Below, one piece after another: positions 8,885 through 17,185 of a stretch of DNA of 42,447 nt. The notes under the pieces were generated by a model, which was not told where the DNA came from, did no database searches, and saw only the letters and a list, made by a program, of their open reading frames with translations. The position numbers and the translations under genes are program-made. Positions within the stretch are counted from its first letter, which is position 1, and each line of letters begins with the position of its first letter. The stretch spans positions 1 to 42,447 of the forward strand of contig NZ_BLIG01000043.1 in NCBI RefSeq assembly GCF_009811415.1, given 5' to 3'. The DNA is from Alteromonas sp. KUL106. Its GTDB lineage: Bacteria; Pseudomonadota; Gammaproteobacteria; Enterobacterales; Alteromonadaceae.

Positions 8885-9814
8885 ATGACAAAGACAGCCT
8901 GTGTATTTCCAGGACAAGGTTCTCAAAGCGTAGGCATGCTAAAAGAACTCGCAGAGACGTCTCCGATTATCGAAGCGACGTTTAAAGAAGCCTCTGACGC
9001 TCTCGGCTACGACCTGTGGCATTTAGTTCAACACGATGCAGATGGCAAGCTTAACGAAACACACGTTACGCAACCAGCGTTGCTGGCAGCCAGTGTCGCC
9101 ATATGGCGTGTTATTCGCGAGCAAGGTATAGACGTGGATTATTTAGCAGGGCACAGCCTAGGTGAGTATTCTGCGTTAGTCTGCGGCGGCGCGATGGATT
9201 TTTCCGATGCAATCAAGCTCGTAGAAGCCCGCGGTAAATACATGCAAGAAGCCGTACCAGCAGGCGCGGGTGCCATGTATGCCATTATCGGATTAGACGA
9301 TGCTGCCATTGCTGATATCTGTCAGCAAACCGCGATAGCCACAGGCGATGTGGTTGCGCCAGTTAACTTTAACTCTCCGGGTCAAGTGGTTATTGCCGGG
9401 GAAAAGAACGCTGCCGAGCAAGCTGCTAACGCGTGTAAAGAAGCGGGCGCTAAGCGCGCACTTCCACTTGCGGTAAGCGTTCCTTCACACTGTGAATTGA
9501 TGCGTCCAGCCGCGGACAAGTTAGAAGACGCATTAGCGTCACTGAATGTTAATGAGCCTGTCATCAATATTGTGAACAATGTTGATGTCACTATTGAAAC
9601 GCAAGGTGACGCAATCAAAAACGCATTAGTGAGACAACTCTACTGCCCAGTTCAATGGACACGTACCGTTGAGTACTTAGCGGCAGCGGGCGTTGAGCGC
9701 GTTATTGAAGTAGGGCCGGGCAAAGTGCTAACTGGGTTGAACAAACGTATTGATAAGAGTCTTGAGTCTCTTGCAGTAAATACACCTGATGGTGTTGAAG
9801 CATTAAAACAATAA
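8885..9814 (+). CDS. fabD: Malonyl-CoA:ACP transacylase
   Basis: Loads malonate from CoA onto acyl carrier protein. The 309-residue protein has VFPGQGSQ near the N-terminus, the nucleophile Ser91 in GHSLGEYSA and the partner His202 in SVPSHCELM, all family residues. It has a clear Shine-Dalgarno (AAGGA). A 68-base AT-rich gap separates it from fabH and could hold a secondary promoter, but no good -35/-10 pair was found. Confidence 0.97.
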   Translation: MTKTACVFPGQGSQSVGMLKELAETSPIIEATFKEASDALGYDLWHLVQHDADGKLNETHVTQPALLAASVAIWRVIREQGIDVDYLAGHSLGEYSALVCGGAMDFSDAIKLVEARGKYMQEAVPAGAGAMYAIIGLDDAAIADICQQTAIATGDVVAPVNFNSPGQVVIAGEKNAAEQAANACKEAGAKRALPLAVSVPSHCELMRPAADKLEDALASLNVNEPVINIVNNVDVTIETQGDAIKNALVRQLYCPVQWTRTVEYLAAAGVERVIEVGPGKVLTGLNKRIDKSLESLAVNTPDGVEALKQ

Positions 9815-9823
9815 GGAAACGCA

Positions 9824-10564
9824 ATGAGTCAATTAGACGGTAAAGTTGCGCTTGTTACCGGCGCAAGCCGAGGTATAGGCAAAGCAATTGCCACACAGCT
9901 TGCTCAACAAGGTGCAACAGTTGTTGGCACGGCCACGAGTGAGAGTGGCGCACAAGCAATTAGTGACTATCTTTCTGAATTTGGCGGACAGGGTTTGGCT
10001 CTGAATGTAACAGACAAAGAAAGCGTAGAAACCACTATAAAAGCTATTAATGACGCGCACGGCGGTATCGATATATTGGTGAACAATGCCGGTATCACGC
10101 GTGATAATCTGTTAATGCGAATGAAAGATAACGAGTGGCAGGATATTATTGATACGAATTTAACTTCAATATTTACGCTGTCAAAAGCTGTACTTCGCGG
10201 TATGATGAAAAAGCGTTTCGGACGCATAGTGAATATTGGCTCTGTAGTCGGCAGTGCAGGTAACGCTGGCCAAGCTAACTATGCTGCGGCGAAAGCTGGC
10301 GTTATTGGTTTTTCTAAATCAATGGCAAGAGAGGTGGCCTCTCGTGGTATTACGATTAACGTTGTCGCCCCTGGTTTTATCGATACGGATATGACAAAAG
10401 CGCTAAGTGAAGACCAAAAAGAAGCCATTTTTAAAGATATTCCGGCTAACCGTTTAGGTGAGCCTGATGAAATTGCAGCCACTGTTGCCTTTTTAGTGAG
10501 CGATGGCGCAGCCTATATAACAGGCGAAACCATCCATGTTAATGGTGGTATGTATATGGGGTAA
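9824..10564 (+). CDS. fabG: 3-oxoacyl-ACP reductase FabG
   Basis: NADPH-dependent reduction of the beta-keto group in fatty-acid elongation. The 246-residue short-chain dehydrogenase has the cofactor motif TGASRGIG (13-20), NNAG (87-90) and the catalytic residues Asn112, Ser140, Tyr153 and Lys157. It follows fabD by 9 bases with Shine-Dalgarno AAGGAA. Confidence 0.97.
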   Translation: MSQLDGKVALVTGASRGIGKAIATQLAQQGATVVGTATSESGAQAISDYLSEFGGQGLALNVTDKESVETTIKAINDAHGGIDILVNNAGITRDNLLMRMKDNEWQDIIDTNLTSIFTLSKAVLRGMMKKRFGRIVNIGSVVGSAGNAGQANYAAAKAGVIGFSKSMAREVASRGITINVVAPGFIDTDMTKALSEDQKEAIFKDIPANRLGEPDEIAATVAFLVSDGAAYITGETIHVNGGMYMG

Positions 10565-10585
10565 ATTCGCAAAAATTGCGAATTT
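10563..10585 (+). terminator. Hairpin at the end of fabG, possible attenuator
   Basis: AAATTCGC (10563-10570) pairs perfectly with GCGAATTT (10578-10585) around a 7-base loop, starting within the fabG stop codon. The following tract is short (one more T, then CC). It may protect or partly end the upstream message before acpP. Confidence 0.5.
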
Positions 10586-10654
10586 TCCTCAGTTTGGGGT
10601 GGTATTTACCCGAACTTGGATGTAAAAATAGTATTTTACGAATTTCGAATGTCG

Positions 10655-10667
10655 CTGGTTTGACCAG
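10655..10667. promoter_or_regulatory. FadR-type palindrome upstream of acpP
   Basis: CTGGTTTGACCAG is a 5-3-5 palindrome (CTGGT/ACCAG). It matches the core of the E. coli FadR operator, AACTGGTCNGACCAGTT. It lies about 100 bases before the acpP ATG and about 62 bases before the start expected from the proposed -10 at 10712. E. coli FadR activates several fatty-acid synthesis genes, so activation is a reasonable guess; binding itself is inference. Confidence 0.5.
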
Positions 10668-10688
10668 AAAATTTGTTTAAACTGGTGC

Positions 10689-10717
10689 TTGCAAGGATGC
10701 ACCTTGCAAAATAAACT
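10689..10717 (+). promoter_or_regulatory. acpP promoter candidate containing an inverted repeat
   Basis: TTGCAAGG (10689-10696) and CCTTGCAA (10702-10709) form a perfect 8-5-8 inverted repeat. The first TTGCAA could be a -35 with TAAACT (10712-10717) as -10 at 17 bases. A second reading uses TTGCAA at 10704 with TATTAT at 10729, 19 bases apart. Either gives acpP its own promoter, as is known in E. coli. The repeat could also be an operator. Confidence 0.45.
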
Positions 10718-10763
10718 AGCGGCACTTTTATTATCTAGTGACGTTTAAGGGAAACCTAGAATT

Positions 10764-11003
10764 ATGAGTAACATTGAAGAACGCGTTAAGAAAATCATCG
10801 TTGAACAACTTGGCGTGAAAGAAGAAGAAGTAAAAGCAGAAGCTTCATTCGTTGACGATTTAGGCGCTGATTCACTTGACACCGTTGAGCTAGTGATGGC
10901 TTTGGAAGAAGAATTCGACACTGAAATTCCTGACGAAGAAGCAGAAAAAATCACGACTGTTCAATCAGCGATTGATTACATTAACGCTAACAAAGACGCT
11001 TAA
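10764..11003 (+). CDS. acpP: Acyl carrier protein
   Basis: Small acidic carrier of growing acyl chains; 79 residues, nearly identical by recall to other gammaproteobacterial ACPs. The 4'-phosphopantetheine site is Ser37 in DLGADSLDTVEL. An AGGGAAA stretch upstream serves as ribosome site. It is flanked by its own regulatory region and by a terminator before fabF, fitting its need for much higher expression than its neighbours. Confidence 0.98.
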   Translation: MSNIEERVKKIIVEQLGVKEEEVKAEASFVDDLGADSLDTVELVMALEEEFDTEIPDEEAEKITTVQSAIDYINANKDA

Positions 11004-11018
11004 GTCTTAAGTAGCGAC

Positions 11019-11046
11019 AAAACGGCTCTTATCAAGAGCCGTTTTT
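11019..11046 (+). terminator. Intrinsic terminator between acpP and fabF
   Basis: AAAACGGCTCTT pairs with AAGAGCCGTTTT around a 3-base loop, followed by a T run. fabF starts 37 bases on, so this probably sets how much transcription reads through from abundant acpP mRNA into fabF. Confidence 0.9.
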
Positions 11047-11082
11047 GTATCTCCTACCTTAGTTCCAAAGCGAGGGCTTTTT

Positions 11083-12321
11083 GTGACAAAACGTCGCGTA
11101 GTGGTTACTGGTCTTGGAATGCTTTCACCATTAGGTCTTAATAGCGAAGACACATGGCGCAAATTGCTCGCGGGCGAGAGCGGCATTGGTGAAATCACCC
11201 ATTTCGATTGTAGTAACTATTCAACCCGTTTTGCAGGTCAAATCAATGATTTTGATCCGCAGGAATACATTGAAAAGAAAGAAACCAAAAAGATGGACCG
11301 CTTTATCCAGCTGGGTATTGCTGCAGGCAAACAGGCCTTGGTCGATTCTGGTTTAGCTATTTCACAAGATAATGCACATCGTGTGGGTGTTGCTATTGGT
11401 TCAGGTATTGGTGGTTTAGAACAAATTGAACAAAACCACTTGAAGCTGACAAATAGCGGTCCAAAGCGTGTGTCTCCATTCTTTGTGCCATCAACTATTA
11501 CCAACATGATCTCAGGCTTTTTGTCTATCATGGAAGGGTTGAAAGGACCAAATTTGAACGTTGTGACTGCCTGTACAACCGGTGTTCATAACATAGGTAT
11601 TGCCGCAAGAACGATAGCTTACGGTGATGCAGATGCCATGCTTGCAGGAGGCGCAGAAGCGTCTATTACGCCGCTAGGTATGGCTGGATTTGCCGCAGCG
11701 CGCGCGTTGTCATCTCGTAATGACGATCCAAAGGCAGCAAGCCGTCCATGGGACAAAGACCGCGATGGTTTTGTCATGGGTGAGGGCGCTGGCGTGGTCA
11801 TGCTAGAGGAATATGAGGCGGCTAAAGCCCGTGGCGCACATATTTATGCTGAGCTTGTTGGGTTTGGTATGAGCGGTGATGCGTATCATATGACTTCTCC
11901 GCCTGAAGATGGCGAGGGTGCCGCAGCGTCTATGCAAAATGCGATAAACGATGCGAAGATAGCGGCGAGCGAGATTGGCTATGTTAATGCACACGGCACG
12001 TCTACTCCTGCCGGTGACATTGCTGAAGTAGCCGCGGTTAAGCGCGTGTTCGATGATCATGCATACAAGCTTCTTGTAAGCTCAACTAAGTCGATGACAG
12101 GTCACTTACTGGGTGCTGCGGGTTCGGTTGAGGCAATTTTCACTATTTTGGCACTGCGTGACAAAATGGCGCCGCCCACTATCAACTTAGATGAACCAGG
12201 CGAAGGCTGCGACTTAGACTTTGTCGCACACAAAGCCAAAGCATTCAGTGAAGACTACGCACTGTGTAACTCATTTGGGTTCGGCGGTACGAACGGTTCA
12301 TTGATTTTCAAGCGTGTTTAA
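11083..12321 (+). CDS. fabF: Beta-ketoacyl-ACP synthase II
   Basis: Condensing enzyme of fatty-acid elongation, important for cis-vaccenate and temperature control of membrane lipids. The 412-residue protein has the catalytic Cys164 in VTACTTGVHNIG, His304 in NAHGTSTPAGD and His341 in SMTGHLLGAAG. Start is GTG with GAGG upstream. No separate promoter is obvious between the acpP terminator and this gene. Confidence 0.97.
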   Translation: MTKRRVVVTGLGMLSPLGLNSEDTWRKLLAGESGIGEITHFDCSNYSTRFAGQINDFDPQEYIEKKETKKMDRFIQLGIAAGKQALVDSGLAISQDNAHRVGVAIGSGIGGLEQIEQNHLKLTNSGPKRVSPFFVPSTITNMISGFLSIMEGLKGPNLNVVTACTTGVHNIGIAARTIAYGDADAMLAGGAEASITPLGMAGFAAARALSSRNDDPKAASRPWDKDRDGFVMGEGAGVVMLEEYEAAKARGAHIYAELVGFGMSGDAYHMTSPPEDGEGAAASMQNAINDAKIAASEIGYVNAHGTSTPAGDIAEVAAVKRVFDDHAYKLLVSSTKSMTGHLLGAAGSVEAIFTILALRDKMAPPTINLDEPGEGCDLDFVAHKAKAFSEDYALCNSFGFGGTNGSLIFKRV

Positions 12322-12353
12322 CGCACTTTAACGTGGGCATCACGTATCATTTT

Positions 12354-12377
12354 AAAGGCAGCTTCGCTGCCTTTTTT
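12354..12377 (+). terminator. Intrinsic terminator after fabF
   Basis: AAAGGCAGC and GCTGCCTTT form a 9-base stem with a TTC loop, running into six T residues. It ends the fatty-acid operon 32 bases after the fabF stop, so pabC and later genes need another promoter or read-through. Confidence 0.92.
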
Positions 12378-12402
12378 CGTTTATTGTGCGAAATATTAAT
12401 CC

Positions 12403-12566
12403 ATACCAATCAGCATAGACTATTGCCCACACAGAAGGCGCTGGCAAGTATCCTAGCCAAGCGTGGGAATACAGGAATGGCTGTTCCCTTTCACATTCCC
12501 AGAATGAAGCGAGGAAGCTTGCCAGACCTTCTCGCTGAGTGGGTAATTATCTGTGCGGACTGGTAT
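12403..12566. repeat. 164-base imperfect palindrome, MITE-like
   Basis: The ends ATACCAATC (12403) and GACTGGTAT (ending 12566) are inverted, and the complement of the right half follows the left half for about 75 bases. Paired blocks include GCATAGA/GCACAGA, TTGCCCAC/TTACCCAC, CTGGCAAG/CTGGCAAG and TGGGAAT/TGGGAAT, by eye about three quarters identical. It has no coding content of its own; a 102-codon open frame at 12333-12641 crosses it. It fits a small non-autonomous palindromic element between fabF and pabC. The trailing region has another ATACCAAC-like end (12597-12604, inverted). Confidence 0.75.
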
Positions 12567-12644
12567 AAACCAGCTAGAAGTTGTCTCACCTACGCAAGTT
12601 GGTATACTTCCGTTAATCATAAGAACAGCAAACAAGAGTAGGCA

Positions 12645-13496
12645 GTGAGAATTATCCCCAGCGCTACGCCTATTTCATCAAGTGACAGGGCGTTTAATTA
12701 CGGAGACGGTATATTTACCACATTGTTGGTACGCAACCATCAAGCAGATTTACTGTCTTATCACCTTTCGCGTTTAGAGCATGACGCCGCCGCTATTAAA
12801 CTCAATATTGATATTCACACGCTTGAAAATGCTATTGCAGAGCAAATTCGCGGGTTCAAATCATCGTCAGACAAAGCAACATCACTGAAATATGTGCTTA
12901 AAGTCCATGTGTCTGGTGGTCAAGCGGGAAGAGGGTATGCGCGAAGTGACGACAGCGAAGCGCAAGTTAGATTTAGCCAACATCCTTATCCTAGTCACTA
13001 CGAAAGTATGGCCGATGAAGGTGTCTCTGTAATTTGTGCTCAAACAAGGCTCGCTATTCAGCCACTGCTGGCGGGCGTAAAGCATGTAAATAGATTAGAG
13101 CAAGTTTTAGTCAAGCATGAAGTGGACGAGGTCGGCGCCAACGACGCTATCGTTTGTGATACACAAGATAACATCATTGAAGCGAGCGCAGGCAATGTGT
13201 TTTTCCACCTTAACGATGAATGGTATACCCCTTCTCTCAAAGGGAGTGGGGTAAATGGTGTTGTGAGGCAGTGCCTTATAGATTCGCTATTAAACGATAA
13301 TTGTTCACTTCACGTAGGTCAATACGACCTATCTTACTTACAAAAAGCCAATGCCGTGGTTATTACCAATGCGCTTATGGGCGTGATGCCGGTGCGGCAA
13401 ATACGAATGCCAGATTTCTCGTCGGTTAGCTATGATGTGACAAACGATGCCATTGTTGAGCTTAAAGGTCGGCTTGAGAAAATATTAAGTTGCTGA
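12645..13496 (+). CDS. pabC: Aminodeoxychorismate lyase
   Basis: PLP enzyme that turns 4-amino-4-deoxychorismate into p-aminobenzoate and pyruvate for folate. The 283-residue fold-type IV protein has SSDRAFNYGDGIFTT near the N-terminus and the PLP lysine Lys146 in GVKHVNRLEQVL, as in E. coli PabC (GIKHLNRLEQVL). Also seen are ASAGNVFF and SGVNGVVRQCL. Start is GTG with a close GTAGG upstream. The N-terminus is a few residues shorter than E. coli's, so the start is moderately sure. It follows the palindromic element, separated from the fab operon by a terminator. Confidence 0.93.
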   Translation: MRIIPSATPISSSDRAFNYGDGIFTTLLVRNHQADLLSYHLSRLEHDAAAIKLNIDIHTLENAIAEQIRGFKSSSDKATSLKYVLKVHVSGGQAGRGYARSDDSEAQVRFSQHPYPSHYESMADEGVSVICAQTRLAIQPLLAGVKHVNRLEQVLVKHEVDEVGANDAIVCDTQDNIIEASAGNVFFHLNDEWYTPSLKGSGVNGVVRQCLIDSLLNDNCSLHVGQYDLSYLQKANAVVITNALMGVMPVRQIRMPDFSSVSYDVTNDAIVELKGRLEKILSC

Positions 13497-13653
13497 TGTA
13501 AAAACGGTTCCCAGAAAGCCAACACAATGCCGACCGTTTGAAAAATACACTTTAAAAACGGGCTTGTTACCGCTTGGTATGCGTCAAGAAATAAGGGTAG
13601 AGAGAAATAGTTTAAATGGAATGTAAAACAATGCTGAAATGGAAAGTGCGAGT

Positions 13654-14673
13654 ATGAAAAGGGGCGTCATTTTCCTGTTATTTCTTGTGGTGCTTACCGG
13701 GGTTGGCGCTGCATCTGGCGTTATGTACGTGTCAGACAGGGTCACACATGAATTAACGCTTGAGAGTGAAATGCTGTTCACCATTGAAAACGGGAGCAAT
13801 GCTTATCGTACGGTGAAACAGTTGCGCAAACTGGAGGTGACCGACGTATCACCGTTTGTGGCTAAAGTTTGGCTAAAATTTTTCGCGGGTAGTACGTCGG
13901 TGAAATCTGGCACTTACATGCTTCGTCCGGGCCAGTCGTTAGTGGATGCGTTTACACTTTTTACTCAAGGCGATGAGCATTTCTTTGCCGTGAGCTTGGT
14001 GGAAGGGCTTACCCTTGCGCAATGGCTTGTAGTGCTCGAGCAAAATAGCGACTTGGTGTTTGATGTAGACGAAGAAAAATTAAGTCAGATAACGCAAGAT
14101 AATGGGGTTGACTGGTGCTGTGAAGGCGTATCGCACACTGAAGGGATGTATTTGGCTGACACTTACTTCTTTACCCAGGGTACCACTGCCAGTGAAGTTT
14201 TAAAAAGAGCGCACCGTGCGCTGGTTGATTTTGTCTCTCGCGAATGGGAGCGACGGGATGTTGATTTGCCCTTAGCCACACCTTACGAGGCGCTTATTTT
14301 GGCCAGCATAATTGAAAAAGAAACGGCGGTGCCTGACGAGCGCGACATGATTTCAGGGGTGTTCATCAATAGACTTAACAAAAACATGCGCCTTCAAACC
14401 GACCCAACGGTCATTTACGGCATCGGGCCCATGTTTGACGGAAATATCACTCGCAAGCACCTGCGCACCGCAACACCTTACAATACTTATGTCATTAAAG
14501 GGTTACCCCCTACGCCGATTGCTATGGCAGGCAAAGCGGCTATACACGCGGCGCTTCACCCGCTAACTACCGATGCGCTATATTTCGTGGCAAAGGGCGA
14601 TGGAAGCCATCAGTTTTCCACAACACTAGATGAGCACAACGCGGCTGTGCGAAAATATCAGCTCAAAAGGTAA
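13654..14673 (+). CDS. mltG: Endolytic murein transglycosylase MltG
   Basis: Inner-membrane lytic transglycosylase that cuts nascent peptidoglycan strands and so ends their growth. From the ATG at 13654 (MKRGVIFLLFLVVLTG) it is 339 residues, with one N-terminal membrane anchor and a periplasmic YceG domain. The catalytic Glu221 lies in ASIIEKETAV; other conserved parts are RLQTDPTVIYG, TAYNTY-like TPYNTYVIKGLPPTPI and a final YFVAKGDG. An in-frame ATG at 13639 is less likely: GGAAAG at 13641-13646 fits the later start, as does comparison with E. coli. Confidence 0.95.
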   Translation: MKRGVIFLLFLVVLTGVGAASGVMYVSDRVTHELTLESEMLFTIENGSNAYRTVKQLRKLEVTDVSPFVAKVWLKFFAGSTSVKSGTYMLRPGQSLVDAFTLFTQGDEHFFAVSLVEGLTLAQWLVVLEQNSDLVFDVDEEKLSQITQDNGVDWCCEGVSHTEGMYLADTYFFTQGTTASEVLKRAHRALVDFVSREWERRDVDLPLATPYEALILASIIEKETAVPDERDMISGVFINRLNKNMRLQTDPTVIYGIGPMFDGNITRKHLRTATPYNTYVIKGLPPTPIAMAGKAAIHAALHPLTTDALYFVAKGDGSHQFSTTLDEHNAAVRKYQLKR

Positions 14674-14745
14674 TGGTGTGAAATTAATTAACGGGTGCAT
14701 CAAGGTGTCGCAAAACACTGAAGTATAAATAGAGTTTAAAAAGTC

Positions 14746-15420
14746 ATGCGCGGAAAGTTTATTGTAGTAGAAGGCCTTGAAGGGGCAGGTAAAAGCTCTG
14801 TCATCGGGCTTATTGTAAAGGCGTTGAAAAATGCCGGAAAGCGCGTGGAGCAAACGCGTGAGCCAGGCGGTACGCCCATGGCCGAAGCCATTCGAGAATG
14901 TGTAAAACATGATTGGGATGAAACTGTAAGCGAAGAAACAGAATTGCTTCTGATGTACGCCGCTCGTGTGCAATTGCTGACTAATAAAATTCTACCGTCA
15001 CTCGATGCTGGAGCATGGGTTGTGGGCGACAGGCACGATTTATCCTCCCAGGCATATCAAGGCGGCGGACGTGGCGTGAGTGCAAAAACGATGTCAGCAA
15101 TAAGTGACATTGCGCTTAATGGTTTTAAGCCCGACTTGACGATATATCTCGATGTTGAGCCCGCTGTTGGCCTAGAGCGCGCGCGTGGGCGTGGAGAATT
15201 AGATCGTATTGAGCAAGCAGGTTTAGCGTTTTTTGAGCGCACACGCGCTAGATACCTTTCGTTAGCAGACGACGATGAATCTATTGTGGTGGTCAGTGCT
15301 ATGCAGCCGATGGAAAGGGTGCATGAAGAGGTCGTTGCGATTATCAGCGATTACGTGTCAGCGGTTGGAATTGAAAGCGGCGATGAAGCTCAAGACGAAA
15401 GTCTAAAAGGAAATGGTTAA
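14746..15420 (+). CDS. tmk: Thymidylate kinase
   Basis: Phosphorylates dTMP to dTDP. The 224-residue protein has the P-loop EGLEGAGKSS (9-18), the substrate motif REPGGTPMAEAIR, DRHDLSSQAYQGGGRG and a lid with RGRGELDRIE, as in the type II enzymes of gammaproteobacteria. The last 20 residues form an acidic tail beyond the usual end. The ribosome site is weak. Its TAA overlaps the holB ATG by one base (TAATG), so the pair is translationally coupled. Confidence 0.96.
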   Translation: MRGKFIVVEGLEGAGKSSVIGLIVKALKNAGKRVEQTREPGGTPMAEAIRECVKHDWDETVSEETELLLMYAARVQLLTNKILPSLDAGAWVVGDRHDLSSQAYQGGGRGVSAKTMSAISDIALNGFKPDLTIYLDVEPAVGLERARGRGELDRIEQAGLAFFERTRARYLSLADDDESIVVVSAMQPMERVHEEVVAIISDYVSAVGIESGDEAQDESLKGNG

Positions 15421-16307
15421 TGCAAGTGCTGCCTTGGTTTTCTGCAACTTATAGGACGTTACTGTCGCGGTATAGGTCACAAAAGCTGCACCATGGGTTA
15501 TTGCTTACGGGCCCTCGGGGGATAGGTAAAAATCAACTCGCATTAGAGCTTAGCAATGCCCTGTTATGTAAACAACTTAGCGCTGAAGGCCCCTGTGAGC
15601 AGTGTCAAAGCTGCCACTTAAGGCAAGCAGGAAACCATCCTGATTTTCATGTGTTAGAAAGTGAAAAGCAGCTTGGCGTGGATAAAATCCGCGAAGGAAT
15701 CACTAAGCTCTCGGGTACCGCACAAATGGGGGGGAACAAGGTGTTGCTGATCCCAAGAGCCGATACAATGACAGAGGCAGCAGCGAATGCACTGTTGAAA
15801 ACTTTGGAAGAGCCCACAAATAACACATTCTTGATCCTGATAGCAGAAAGTATTAACAGACTGATGCCTACGATACTCAGTCGTTGTGAAAGGCAAGCAC
15901 TGCCACTTCCGTCGGTATCGGAGAGTTTGAACTACTTGCAAACCAAAGGCGTACAAGATGCCAGTGAAGCACTCCTCGCCGCCTATGGTAATGCTCCACT
16001 TCGCGTAGAAGACGCTTTATCAGGTGACGACGATTTTAGCTTCCGCGACTTTAGTGAGGGGATGCAGGCGCTTCTCGCCGGTGATGCTAATTTGCAAGCG
16101 CAAACCCTTGCCAATAAGTGGCAAGATAAAGCACAGCAAGTTGCATTATGGTGCCAACAGATGGCTCATGACGATTACCTGCAGCGTCAGCAAGTCGCAG
16201 ACTTCAAGCGTTATACAGCCTGCGTTGAGGCGGTAAAAACGCTACAGCATGCAGGGGTAAACAAATCAATGGTGCTTTTTGTATTACTTAAACAATTTCA
16301 ACGTTAA
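15420..16307 (+). CDS. holB: DNA polymerase III delta prime subunit
   Basis: Clamp-loader subunit that helps place the beta clamp on DNA. The 295-residue AAA+ protein has a P-loop-like GPRGIGKN, a zinc module with four cysteines in CEQCQSCHLRQAGNHPDFH region (Cys residues about 58-67), the sensor 1 stretch ALLKTLEEP and the SRC motif (ILSRCERQALPLP) that supplies the arginine finger. The E. coli subunit cannot hydrolyse ATP; the altered P-loop here (GKN instead of GKS/T) agrees. Overlaps tmk by one base. Confidence 0.95.
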   Translation: MQVLPWFSATYRTLLSRYRSQKLHHGLLLTGPRGIGKNQLALELSNALLCKQLSAEGPCEQCQSCHLRQAGNHPDFHVLESEKQLGVDKIREGITKLSGTAQMGGNKVLLIPRADTMTEAAANALLKTLEEPTNNTFLILIAESINRLMPTILSRCERQALPLPSVSESLNYLQTKGVQDASEALLAAYGNAPLRVEDALSGDDDFSFRDFSEGMQALLAGDANLQAQTLANKWQDKAQQVALWCQQMAHDDYLQRQQVADFKRYTACVEAVKTLQHAGVNKSMVLFVLLKQFQR

Positions 16308-16367
16308 TGGCGTGGCATAAGAAACGGTCTTTTGCCTCGTTAATTGGCTAAAAAATAAAGGTGTAGT

Positions 16368-17150
16368 TTGTTCGTAGATTCTCATTGTCATTTAGACCGA
16401 TTAAAGCAAAGCCCAGAAGAACTGGCTGAAACGTTAAATTTCGCAAGAATGCGCGGTGTTGAGCACTTCCTGTGCGTGTGTGTGTCTGTTGGTGATTACG
16501 ACAGCATGCTGGCAGCGGTCGAACAGTTCGAAGACGTTTCGGTATCCTGTGGTGTTCACCCACTTCATCAAGATGAAGCGTGCAGTTATGAGGCGTTGTT
16601 AGAGAAAGCGCTGCGCAAGGAAGTCGTTGCAATAGGAGAGACAGGGCTGGACTATTTCTACAGTCCTGAAAGCAAGGACATTCAGTTAACGTCCTTTGTC
16701 GACCATATTAGGGTAGCTAACGAAACCCAAAAGCCGTTAATCATTCACACGCGAGATGCACGCGAAGATACCATCAATTTGCTGCGTGAACACAAAGCCG
16801 CGCACACGAAAGGTGTTTTGCATTGCTTTACCGAGTCATTGGAGATGGCCCAGGCAGCTATTGAAATGGACTTTTATATTTCTATTTCTGGCATTGTGAC
16901 GTTTAACTCTGCCGATGAATTACGCGAGGTGGTGAAAGCAATCCCTCTAGACAGGCTATTGATTGAAACTGATTCACCATGGCTTGCGCCTGTTCCCCAC
17001 CGTGGTAAACAAAACCAGCCAGGCTATGTCGTTGAAGTAGCAGAATATATTGCAGAACTAAAAGGCGTGTCGGTAAAAGAACTTGCCGACATCACCACGC
17101 GTAACTTCTATACAATGTTTTCTTTAGCCGAAAAAAAAAACGCGGCATAA
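16368..17150 (+). CDS. ycfH: TatD-family metal-dependent DNase (YcfH type)
   Basis: TIM-barrel metallohydrolase of the TatD family, with nuclease activity in studied members. The 260-residue protein has the metal motif SHCHLD at the N-terminus, then GETGLDYFYSPE, IIHTRDA, VLHCFTE and IETDSPWLAPVPHRGK, all metal ligands present, and matches E. coli YcfH throughout. Start is TTG, with AAGGTG upstream at good spacing. The 3' end has a run of ten A (17131-17140), a possible slippage site only four codons from the stop. Confidence 0.94.
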   Translation: MFVDSHCHLDRLKQSPEELAETLNFARMRGVEHFLCVCVSVGDYDSMLAAVEQFEDVSVSCGVHPLHQDEACSYEALLEKALRKEVVAIGETGLDYFYSPESKDIQLTSFVDHIRVANETQKPLIIHTRDAREDTINLLREHKAAHTKGVLHCFTESLEMAQAAIEMDFYISISGIVTFNSADELREVVKAIPLDRLLIETDSPWLAPVPHRGKQNQPGYVVEVAEYIAELKGVSVKELADITTRNFYTMFSLAEKKNAA

Positions 17151-17185
17151 CCAAAGCCGCAGTTGGTTTACATCCGGAGGTGAGT

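Noticed and set aside
12333..12641. 102-codon open frame after fabF
   Set aside because: It runs through the palindromic element, has no ribosome site and an unlikely composition; an open frame is expected across an inverted repeat.
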